Source: CAISCU01 sp051861545
GTDB taxonomy: Bacteria > Bacteroidota > Bacteroidia > UKL13-3
Direction of reading: 5' to 3'
NCBI GenBank assembly: GCA_051861545.1
Contig: JBIMKP010000004.1
Coordinates: 1-64,000 of the forward strand
DNA: 64,000 nucleotides
Shown: positions 35,135 through 42,299 of the stretch, in pieces
Position numbering within the stretch: the stretch's first letter is position 1
Layout of the letters: each line of letters opens with the position of its first letter
The notes under the pieces: model-generated
What the model was told of the DNA's origin: nothing
The model's input: only the letters and a program-made list of their open reading frames with translations
The model's database searches: none
Position numbers and translations under genes: made by a program

Positions 35135-38100
35135 TCAATTGTTATTTAGAATTTCAATTCTGTCAATGTTTCGCCCTCTTTCATTGAAGAATGCTTTTTC
35201 CTCATCATTCAATCCATAGAGTTGATAACATATTTCATCCAATAAATTCCATTGTATTTGAAGTAACGCATTGATACCTCTTTTTTGATTAGGTGATGAA
35301 GATTTATACCTTACTTGCAACTCTCCGATTCTTCTTGATATATCAAAAAGCTGAGTTTTTAAATCTTCGCTTTCTGCGAAATTCTCTCCTGGGAATGGAA
35401 CTGGCTCAAGAAATTGCTTATTGAACTTGAAGTAGCCATTTGACTGAGGGTTTGCAATCGACCTTGCCAATACAGAATAAACTGTAGAGTTAATAATTGA
35501 AGCTAAAGCGTAGAGGTTTACTTCATTTATTTCAGGTAATTCTACATAGTTTACATTTGCGTTATCACAATAATGCCTATCTGAAAAAGTTACGGCAGCA
35601 AAAGTGTCAAGTGCTGTCATAGGAATGTAAACCTTTGGGAAGTTTCTGGCAATATTGTTAGCTCTTGTGTAAACGTGCCATCTTTCTTCAGGGAAAGTTT
35701 CTACATTTTGTTTGATTCTCTCTTCATTTCGGGTTAAATATTCACCTGCCAAAGGGTATTGGTCGCAAAACTCAGTAAAAGGGATTTCGTAGGCTTTTCC
35801 GTCTTCAACTCGATATGGGAAAATGCAATATGTTTCGGGAATGTCATCTCTGTACGGATAAAAATTTTCATTTGGCAACAAGGCACAGCAAGCATCCAAT
35901 TCAATTTGAAAATTGTTTTCTAAATGCGTCTTTCCAGTAATGATTCCGTTTTCAACTTCAATTGGTCTGATATGATAAGCTTCATTCCACAATGCTTGGA
36001 TTCCAACCCTCACATTAGCATAGTCGCCTAATGTGCCTATGTTCGCTAAAAGCTTCGTTTTTATGGCTATTAATTCACTATCATCAAAACTCCAAGGGTT
36101 GTCTGTAATTGCTGTTGAGGGTAAGATAGTGTAGTTTTCAGGAGAAACATCAGGAGTGTTTGATTCTCGAAGTTGTGACGGAAGAAGTTCAATGTTGCCC
36201 TTAAACAACTTGAAAGAGAAATTTTCGGGCATAGATTTATCTAAAAGTAAAATCGAAACATATGTCATTCTACCTTTAAAAATTGAGGTTGTTTCAAAAT
36301 CAACGACAGAGGATAATAGTCGAGAATTAGAAATTATCTCTCTAATTTTCTTTCCATAATCAGTTTTAAAGAATCGTTTTTGAACAATAAACCCTAATCT
36401 TCCCTGTGGATTAAGTAATTCTATTGACTTTTCAATAAAAGGAATTGCAAGGTCAATCTTTCCGTTTCTCGAAGAGGAAAATTTCTCCTTGATGTATGCG
36501 TGCATAAATGGCAAATCAACATTGTAGTTTTTTACTTCAACATAGGGTGGGTTTCCAATAATGTAGTCAAAACCTCCTTTTTGCTCAAATATTTCATTAA
36601 AGCCGTATTCACTATTCCAGTCAAATATATTCGTCTTTAAAAGTTCCTCTTCGTTTTCGGAAAGGGCAGGGAAAATTTCTAAAATATCTGATTCAACCAA
36701 AGAATTTCCACAACGAATGTTATTTCCAATTCCATTTAAAATTTTACGCCCAAAAAGTCCAATTTCATTGTATGATTCAGGGAATTCAGAAGAGTCTATA
36801 ATTTTTAGAGATAGAGACATCTTAGCAACCTCAACCGCCTCTGCATCTATATCAACTCCAAATATACAGTTGTCCAGTATTGCTTTTTTGCCTTTCAAAT
36901 TCAGGAAAAAATTCGTGTCGTTTTGAATAAAATACTGCGCAAAATCTGGATTTGGAGAAGATATAAATAACTCCTTGAAAATGTCTTCTAAATAGTCATA
37001 AGCTTCAATTGCAAAAACACCACTTCCACAAGCAATATCCAAAATTCTGTTTGATAGTAAATTTTCAATACCCTCAGCCAAAAGTTTTCTCTTTGGAATT
37101 GTTCTTTTTATGATTTCCTGAACAATATACTGTGGTGTACTTACTGCACCTCTTGTTTTTAGATATTCGCTTTTGATTTCATCTCTTGCTGCTCCATCTT
37201 CAATAACTAATTTTTTTGATAAGAAGATTTCATAGATGTCGCTCAGTAATTTAGTAGGAATTACATCAAAGCGGTACGGAGAAGGATAGTATAAATGTTG
37301 TAATAAAGTATCAAATACTTCATTTGATATTGTTAAGCTGTGAATTGAATTTATCCGTTCAAACAACGGGCCATCATAATGCTCATAAAATTCAAAATAG
37401 GATGAATTTTTAAAAGTGTCCCAAAATCCGTTTTCCTTGTATGTTATTAGTAAACCTTCTTCTTCAACCTTTCTTGCTTCACATACTCGAATGAATAATA
37501 TTCTATTGATAATTACCTGAACTATATAACTAAGATTGGCAGAATTATTCTGAATAAAAGCAGCGTTATTTCTTAAAATATCTCCTGCAAGTAGTAAACG
37601 GAAATCAGATAGTTGCTGAGCAAACTTGAGGTCAGGAGAAATTTTCTCCAAATACCTGTTATCCCTTAAAGTTGCCGAGTAAATTTCATTTAGCTTTCCT
37701 TTGTAAATATTTTCTTTTAGTAAATGCTCATCAAGAACCTCAAAATTGTCAACGTAATCATTGATTGTAAAATACAATCTTCCAATATTCGGAGCTTGTC
37801 CTTGCTCAGGTGTGTATGTGCAATCATAAATTGCGAACTCTTCAAAGTTTGAAATGAAAGCACAAGGAGCCAAAATCGACCAACCGTAAGATTTAATTTG
37901 AAATGCCGCTTCAACATCTCTTTCAATACTTACCGTAATATCTTTGGCATCAAGGAAAGTTAATTTTTGTTTTGCTACCTTGAAAGTGTAATCTGGTCTT
38001 GTATTTTTTGATCCAATTTCAATCAACCTTTCTTTCTCTGCTTTTGACAAGACTTTTTCTTGTAAAATTTGAGAGGTATCTCGAACATCCCATCCAAAAA

Positions 38101-38230
38101 TGGTCAATAACTCATTCAACCAAGTTCTAATAGTCTCTTCCGAAGTAAGGTCGAGCCTTCCTTGTTCTTTGAACTGATTGTATTGACCAATGAGTTCTGT
38201 AAGTCTTTGTTTTCTTATTTCAGAACTCAT
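35135..38230 (-). CDS. Type IIG restriction-modification enzyme
   Basis: A 1031-residue fused nuclease-methylase. The N-terminal 130 residues carry a PD-(D/E)xK nuclease (RPDYTF at 78-83, LDAKDI at 93-98), followed by a helical linker (200-340), methylase motif I ILDIACGSGVFAIEA (396-410), CIFGVDIDAEAVEVAK and motif IV IIGNPPYVEVKNY (557-569). The last 300 residues form a TaqI-like specificity domain (NVRVGIQALWNEAYHI, IANPQSNGYFKF). Enzymes of this type cut next to their site and methylate one strand, so they often need a second methylase for protection. That could be the role of the adjacent 613-residue protein. It overlaps the XRE gene by four bases (ATGA). Confidence 0.92.
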   Translation of the reverse strand: MSSEIRKQRLTELIGQYNQFKEQGRLDLTSEETIRTWLNELLTIFGWDVRDTSQILQEKVLSKAEKERLIEIGSKNTRPDYTFKVAKQKLTFLDAKDITVSIERDVEAAFQIKSYGWSILAPCAFISNFEEFAIYDCTYTPEQGQAPNIGRLYFTINDYVDNFEVLDEHLLKENIYKGKLNEIYSATLRDNRYLEKISPDLKFAQQLSDFRLLLAGDILRNNAAFIQNNSANLSYIVQVIINRILFIRVCEARKVEEEGLLITYKENGFWDTFKNSSYFEFYEHYDGPLFERINSIHSLTISNEVFDTLLQHLYYPSPYRFDVIPTKLLSDIYEIFLSKKLVIEDGAARDEIKSEYLKTRGAVSTPQYIVQEIIKRTIPKRKLLAEGIENLLSNRILDIACGSGVFAIEAYDYLEDIFKELFISSPNPDFAQYFIQNDTNFFLNLKGKKAILDNCIFGVDIDAEAVEVAKMSLSLKIIDSSEFPESYNEIGLFGRKILNGIGNNIRCGNSLVESDILEIFPALSENEEELLKTNIFDWNSEYGFNEIFEQKGGFDYIIGNPPYVEVKNYNVDLPFMHAYIKEKFSSSRNGKIDLAIPFIEKSIELLNPQGRLGFIVQKRFFKTDYGKKIREIISNSRLLSSVVDFETTSIFKGRMTYVSILLLDKSMPENFSFKLFKGNIELLPSQLRESNTPDVSPENYTILPSTAITDNPWSFDDSELIAIKTKLLANIGTLGDYANVRVGIQALWNEAYHIRPIEVENGIITGKTHLENNFQIELDACCALLPNENFYPYRDDIPETYCIFPYRVEDGKAYEIPFTEFCDQYPLAGEYLTRNEERIKQNVETFPEERWHVYTRANNIARNFPKVYIPMTALDTFAAVTFSDRHYCDNANVNYVELPEINEVNLYALASIINSTVYSVLARSIANPQSNGYFKFNKQFLEPVPFPGENFAESEDLKTQLFDISRRIGELQVRYKSSSPNQKRGINALLQIQWNLLDEICYQLYGLNDEEKAFFNERGRNIDRIEILNNN

Positions 38231-38538
38231 TTATTTTTCTTTTTAATTTGATATTTGATTTCTTCTTCGGCAGCTACCAGAATATCTTTAGCATATTTCT
38301 CCTCTGCCAGTTGATAAGCAACTTGTTTGCTCATAAATTTGATAACAAGTTCTTTCTCGTCCACATTAAAGGTTTTTGCAATTATTGGAAGCATTTGCCG
38401 GTTAATTGGTCTTTCTCCTCTCTCTAATTTGCTGAGGGTACTTTGATCAATATCTAATAGAGCAGCAAGCTTTCTTAAAGGCATTTCTGCCTGTTCTCTC
38501 AGCTGTCTGATATAGTCTCCTAAGTTTTCTGGTAGCAT
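38227..38538 (-). CDS. XRE-family regulator of the defence operon
   Basis: A 103-residue protein. Residues 5-64 form a lambda-Cro-type helix-turn-helix (LGDYIRQLREQAEMPLRKLAALLDIDQSTLSKLERGERP), and the rest is a charged helical tail (KEEIKYQIKKKNK-like). It is the first gene and overlaps the type IIG gene by four bases, so it is coupled to it. Such proteins serve as controllers that delay or restrain the restriction activity until methylation is established. A palindrome over the promoter's -7 box just upstream fits self-control. Confidence 0.85.
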   Translation of the reverse strand: MLPENLGDYIRQLREQAEMPLRKLAALLDIDQSTLSKLERGERPINRQMLPIIAKTFNVDEKELVIKFMSKQVAYQLAEEKYAKDILVAAEEEIKYQIKKKNK

Positions 38539-38553
38539 CTTGAAATTTATTTC

Positions 38554-38574
38554 TTGACAATCGTGTCAAAAATA
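38554..38574 (-). promoter_or_regulatory. Operator palindrome over the operon's -7 box
   Basis: TTGACA (38554-38559), ATCG and TGTCAA (38564-38569) form a perfect 6-4-6 palindrome. On the minus strand, TATTTTTG (38574-38567) is a perfect -7 box and overlaps it. The site lies 16 bases upstream of the XRE gene, so repressor binding would block initiation. No clear -33 TTG was found. Confidence 0.6.
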
Positions 38575-38645
38575 CAAAGTTGTTTTTAATTTGACTTATT
38601 TTTTTCAAAAATCTTTTCAACAGTTCTATGTGGGTTGGGAAATTG

Positions 38646-38698
38646 GCTCTTTTGCAAAACTTGGGTCGTGTGTCGGCTTGTGCGGTTTTGCAAATGTG
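38646..38698 (+). repeat. Direct repeat beside the defence operon, right copy
   Basis: GCTCTTTTGCAA, GGCTTGTGCGG and TTTTGCAAATGTG follow in the same order as at 30392-30443 and on the same strand, with small gaps. The copy is about 75% identical by eye. Confidence 0.7.
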
Positions 38699-38715
38699 TC
38701 AATGTGCGGTGGGCT

Positions 38716-38758
38716 AAAATTATTTTTTAAAATGTGCGGTGGGAAAATTTTTAAAACA
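38716..38758 (-). repeat. Right inverted repeat of the defence element
   Basis: AAAATTATTTTTTAAAAT (38716-38733) and AAAATTTTTAAAACA (38744-38758) are the exact reverse complements of the two left blocks, with a 10-base spacer in place of 11. A motif GTGCGGTGGG occurs beside each block. Confidence 0.7.
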
Positions 38759-38864
38759 ATCGAGTCGATATGTGTGTCGTCAAAGTCAGTCCGTGAGTTT
38801 TTGTCAAGATGTCAAAGTTCGTTTTTCAGATGTCTGTTTTTTCGGAGTACTGTCGTTCTTTAGG

Positions 38865-39338
38865 CTTGCTTACAACAATAAGATTACAAGTATAAAATAC
38901 TATTCAAAAGTCAATTCAAATACGATAGTTTCAAAGGACAGCATTTTTAATTTCTCACCTGAAGGTATTAAAAAAGTAGAGGGGATATTACTAGATACAA
39001 TAATTTCGGATAGTAGAAGAAGACCAATTTATAAAATTCAATATTACAATAACAAATTTCAACAGAAACAAGAGTTTCGTTACCAAAATTGGGGCCGCAA
39101 TATCGTTACTGAATTGAATTTTTATATTAAGCCAGATAGTTTGTGGAGCATTAAAGAATGGCAATATCATCATATCACCAATCTACCAATTAGAAAATTT
39201 TACAAAACAATTGGTAGAGGTATAGAATCGAAAGAAATTTATGTTTACAACAGAAAACAACTTCTTGTAAAGGTTTTGTTATATAGTGGTGATGAACTTG
39301 ACGGGTATCATAAATATAAATACAAATTTTTCAAATAA
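38865..39338 (+). pseudogene. 5'-truncated gene of the accessory island
   Basis: The frame is open from 38739, but residues before about 38865 translate the element's right edge and look non-native. From 38868 the protein reads YNNKITSIKYYSKV and later YKIQYYNNKFQQKQEF, YNRKQLLVKVLLYSGDELDG and ends HKYKYKFFK. It resembles the Tyr/Lys-rich mature parts of the small lipoproteins nearby but lacks a signal peptide or lipobox. The missing N-terminus is best explained by insertion or rearrangement at 38868-38876. It is probably inactive. Confidence 0.5.
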
Positions 39339-39364
39339 AAACAAAGCCATCTCCTAACCCCATG

Positions 39365-39449
39365 TTGCAATAGGCGTGTAATTCTTTGCCGTTTAATTGG
39401 ATTTTAGTAGTTGATTAATTCGTTTTCGTAAGGTACATTTGAGTATAAA
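39365..39449 (+). repeat. Dispersed cassette repeat R4
   Basis: Matches 29496-29580 (R3) at 82 of 85 positions, then diverges from GAATCACATC on. It follows CTAACCCCATG just after the previous gene's stop. R3 and R4 are direct repeats flanking about 9.8 kb with the defence operon. Confidence 0.9.
39411..39441 (+). promoter_or_regulatory. Promoter inside R4
   Basis: TTG (39411-39413), spacer of 20, TACATTTG (39434-39441), about 90 bases upstream of the ATG at 39531. Confidence 0.6.
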
Positions 39450-39530
39450 CGGAATCACATCACAAATGAGCAAACCGTTATTTTTTTTTTATAAATAATA
39501 GCATTTAGTTTTATCAAGGCAATAGTTATA

Positions 39531-40262
39531 ATGCAGCGTATCTTTCAATATTCTACCTTACTATTAATTCTCATGAGAAGCGGAATTTTATTTTTGGGAA
39601 TCCGTTTTATTGAAGATATCACATTACGCTATAAAGCTTTTGAAATTTTCCAATTGGGGATTCCGATTTTACCACCAGGTGATACTTATTTTGAAGCATT
39701 TTCTTATCAGATAAAAATTATATTTTTTCATCCAGTTATAAATCATTTAAAACATAGGTCTTTTCCTATTTTAAGTTTGATTATTAGTTTTATATGGACT
39801 GGTTTTTTTCTTAAACTTGATCAAGTTTTAAACAAACCAGACTTTCCTATCAATGAAACCAAAGTGCAATTTTGGAAGAAAGTTTTCTATCTAGATATTG
39901 TATTTTCGTTTTCCTATTTAATCATTGGACTATTATTTGATTACTTAGAATACAATGGATTTATTAATGATTTTATAAAAGCCATTTTAAATGCTTTCAA
40001 TTATTTGCTTTATAAGCCTGTAATATTTGTAAATCTATTTAATATTGGAAATTCAAGTACAAATTATTTGATTGAATATTTAGATAATGAATTGATATCC
40101 TTAATACAGCCTTCATTTGCATTGATTTTTTGGGCAATTCTTATAACTTATATTCAATATTACCTAAAGAAAAGAAAAACAAAAGTTATAAGGTCGAATG
40201 AGCCAGATGAATTTATTCAACCAAAAATAAAATGGCGGAAAATTGAAAAAAGCACTATCTAA
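39531..40262 (+). CDS. Multi-pass membrane protein, unknown
   Basis: A 243-residue protein with five or six hydrophobic segments (LLLILMRSGILFLGI, SFPILSLIISFIW, LDIVFSFSYLIIGLLF, LISLIQPSFALIFWAILI) and a basic, Lys/Arg-rich C-terminal tail that should face the cytosol. No family was recognised. It is the first gene after R4 and is likely driven by the promoter in that repeat. Its base composition is even more A+T-rich than the surrounding genes. Confidence 0.6.
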   Translation: MQRIFQYSTLLLILMRSGILFLGIRFIEDITLRYKAFEIFQLGIPILPPGDTYFEAFSYQIKIIFFHPVINHLKHRSFPILSLIISFIWTGFFLKLDQVLNKPDFPINETKVQFWKKVFYLDIVFSFSYLIIGLLFDYLEYNGFINDFIKAILNAFNYLLYKPVIFVNLFNIGNSSTNYLIEYLDNELISLIQPSFALIFWAILITYIQYYLKKRKTKVIRSNEPDEFIQPKIKWRKIEKSTI

Positions 40263-40329
40263 TTGTGCTAATAGATTCTAAATTTAAAGCTTCGACATTT
40301 AACAAATAATTTCCCATCATATAATTCTA

Positions 40330-40764
40330 ATGCCAAATAGATTCCTAAAAATATTACTCAAACTCTTCGCTTATCTTTTGGTGTTGACTGCAATTTTCTG
40401 CTTGTTCTTATTATCATTTTACTATTATTCAGATTGGAAATCAAAGCAACATTATGAAGAAGAAATCACATTTTATTGCCGACATAAGTTTATAGATTGT
40501 GCCAATGAAAATTTAGATTTTGTAGTATTGGATGTAAAACACAAAAACTTTTTGTTTCTCAAAAATAATATGGTTTCATTGAGATGGAAAAATAACAAGG
40601 AGTTAAATGATTTGGCCAATTCAAAAACTTATCTTACTAAAGATTTTGAAGTAAAAGGAATCGTTTATAAACATAAGTTTGATGCAGCTGTGAGTCCGCT
40701 TTATGATTGCGAACTTGAAGCTTATAGAGTTGATGTAATTGAAATGAAACCTTTAAAGAAATAA
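40330..40764 (+). CDS. Single-pass membrane protein, unknown
   Basis: A 144-residue protein with an N-terminal membrane anchor (ILLKLFAYLLVLTAIFCLFLLSF) and a soluble domain with Cys residues (FYCRHKFIDCANEN) that ends ELEAYRVDVIEMKPLKK. No signal cleavage site or family was found. It probably lies in the same transcription unit as the preceding membrane protein. Confidence 0.55.
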   Translation: MPNRFLKILLKLFAYLLVLTAIFCLFLLSFYYYSDWKSKQHYEEEITFYCRHKFIDCANENLDFVVLDVKHKNFLFLKNNMVSLRWKNNKELNDLANSKTYLTKDFEVKGIVYKHKFDAAVSPLYDCELEAYRVDVIEMKPLKK

Positions 40765-40967
40765 GAATACTTGACAATAATAAAGAAGACGAAATCGGAA
40801 TTAGAAAACTTAATGAAACCAAACCATCAAATAAGACTTTTATTCTGCCGGAATATAAATTTCTTAAAGAACATACTGAAGATTTTTACTGTAAACTTAG
40901 AGCTAGAAATGTTCTTGATTTTCGAATATGGAATACTAAAGAAGTAATAAACACTTGCAAAACATGA
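40743..40967 (+). pseudogene. Unstarted ORF remnant between two genes
   Basis: An open frame of 75 codons without ATG that reads as coding sequence (NKTFILPEYKFLKEHTEDFYCKL, VLDFRIWNTKEVIN) and ends in the ATGA overlap with the next gene. It probably is the 3' end of a deleted cassette gene. Confidence 0.35.
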
Positions 40968-41440
40968 AATCAATCTTTGGAATATTCTATTTAATACCCG
41001 CAGAATCAAACAGGCATTTAAGCCGAATTAAAGGGGTAGTGACATGTGTCTTGCTATTGATAAGCATGAACTTTTTTACGAAATCCTTAAATGCACAAAT
41101 GCATCAAAATGATAGTTTAAATACGTTTAAGACTGATGCATTTAGTTTCGGTTGTGATAATTTAATACCGGAATTCAAACATGGAGGAACAGAGGGCTTA
41201 TTTAAGTTTCTGTTAACTCATCTTAAATATCCTGGGGATAGCATAATAGGAAAGGTTATAGTGCAATTTGAAGTTGATACACTCGGAAAACCATGTGATA
41301 TAAAAATTGTAAAGGGCTTGAATAAACTTGCCGACAATGAGGTCTTAAGAGTTATTCCTTTACTTGAATTTAAACCGCTATCAAAGAACGGAAAAAGGAT
41401 ACCTGTGACAATTATGTTACCAATTAAATTTGAATATTAG
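40964..41440 (+). CDS. TonB C-terminal-domain protein
   Basis: A protein of 158 residues. ATG 40964 gives MKSIFGIFYLIP, then a hydrophobic anchor or signal (VVTCVLLLISMNFF) and SLNAQMH. The C-terminal 85 residues match the TonB_C fold: EFKHGGTEGLFKFLLTHLKYP, GKVIVQFEVDTLGKPCDIKIVKGLN, LEFKPLSKNGKRIPVTIMLPIKF. TonB itself would have a membrane anchor and Pro-rich linker, which this lacks, so it is an isolated energy-transducer-like domain, a common type in Bacteroidota. The ATG overlaps the stop of the preceding remnant. Confidence 0.75.
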   Translation: MKSIFGIFYLIPAESNRHLSRIKGVVTCVLLLISMNFFTKSLNAQMHQNDSLNTFKTDAFSFGCDNLIPEFKHGGTEGLFKFLLTHLKYPGDSIIGKVIVQFEVDTLGKPCDIKIVKGLNKLADNEVLRVIPLLEFKPLSKNGKRIPVTIMLPIKFEY

Positions 41441-41485
41441 AATAAATTTCTGATTTAGCATGTGAATAAAAATCTTTCGATTTTT

Positions 41486-42232
41486 TTACTTATTTACTCC
41501 AAGAATACCAAGTAATTGGTCTAATTTATCAATCGAAACAGAAATTTCTTGCTGATTAATTGTAGCTAAAGGCTTTTCTCCTTTTGATATATTTTGAACC
41601 GCAGTTGTATTGATAATAAATGATTTATGGCACCTAAAAAAATCGTTATTACTGCTTAAAGCAGCTTCGAAATATTTTAAATTCTTGCTAGCAGTATAAT
41701 GTTCGTCATCTTTACAAACGATTTTTGTATAAGAACCATCACCTTCTAAATACAAGATTTTGTGATGTTCAATTAACCTAATTCCTTCTAATTGCGATAT
41801 AGCTAACTTTTCGTGATGGGCTCTGCTAAATCTGTGTTTTAGTAATTGGTATTTTTCTAAATCTGCTAAATGATTCTTTTTACATCTTGCCACAGCTGAA
41901 ACCAATAAATCGGCATCTACAGGCTTTAGTAAGTAATCAATAGCTTCTAGTTTAAAAGCATTGATTGCATATTCACTATAAGCCGTTACAAAAATAATAT
42001 CAAAAGTAACCTCCTCATCAACTAAAAAATCAAGCAATTGTAGTCCATTATGTCCAGGCATTTCAATATCTAAAAACACTAAATCTGGTTTGTATTGCTT
42101 TATAGCTTTAATTCCGCTTGCTAAATTATTGCATACGGCTTCAACTTGCACATCCGGACATAAATCTTCAAGCATAGCCTGAAGCAATTGTCTGGCTTTA
42201 TTTTCGTCATCAATAATTATAGTTCTTATCAT
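41486..42232 (-). CDS. LytTR-type response regulator
   Basis: A 248-residue two-component regulator. The receiver domain has the acidic pair DDE at 8-10, the phosphorylated Asp55 in LVFLDIEMPG, then Thr in FVTAYSEYA and Lys in DYLLKPV. The LytTR DNA-binding domain follows: IRLIEHHKILYLEGDGSYTKI, and FFRCHKSFIINTTAV. It lies 67 bases downstream of the LytS-like kinase gene on the same strand, so they form a cognate pair. Its targets are not visible here; the giant T9SS gene divergent from the kinase is one candidate. Confidence 0.9.
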   Translation of the reverse strand: MIRTIIIDDENKARQLLQAMLEDLCPDVQVEAVCNNLASGIKAIKQYKPDLVFLDIEMPGHNGLQLLDFLVDEEVTFDIIFVTAYSEYAINAFKLEAIDYLLKPVDADLLVSAVARCKKNHLADLEKYQLLKHRFSRAHHEKLAISQLEGIRLIEHHKILYLEGDGSYTKIVCKDDEHYTASKNLKYFEAALSSNNDFFRCHKSFIINTTAVQNISKGEKPLATINQQEISVSIDKLDQLLGILGVNK

Positions 42233-42299
42233 CGTCTCAAAATTAATTTGTAAAAAATCGGCAACTCAACTTATTTCACCAAATCCATATTTCAATTTA

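Larger units (their letters stand above)
30219..38876 (-). mobile_element. Putative mobile defence element
   Basis: The five-gene defence operon is framed by three nested sets of repeats. The outermost is GTTGTAAGC (30219-30227) with its inverse (38868-38876). Inside are inverted repeats of two exact blocks, 15 and 18 bp (30326-30369 and 38716-38758), and a direct repeat of about 52 bp (30392-30443 and 38646-38698). No transposase, integrase or recombinase lies inside. The gene fragment at 38865-39338 sits at the right edge. Movement is inferred, and the true end points are uncertain. Confidence 0.5.

Noticed and set aside
35135..38230. BREX PglX or DISARM methylase
   Set aside because: The nuclease-methylase-TRD order and length fit type IIG, and no PglZ, BrxC, DrmA or DrmB gene is present.
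38591..38863. 90-residue plus-strand ORF
   Set aside because: It runs through the direct and inverted repeats at the right end of the defence element, with no recognisable protein features.
40827..41009. 60-residue minus-strand ORF
   Set aside because: It opposes the remnant at 40743-40967 and the start of the TonB_C gene and has a hydrophobic shadow composition.
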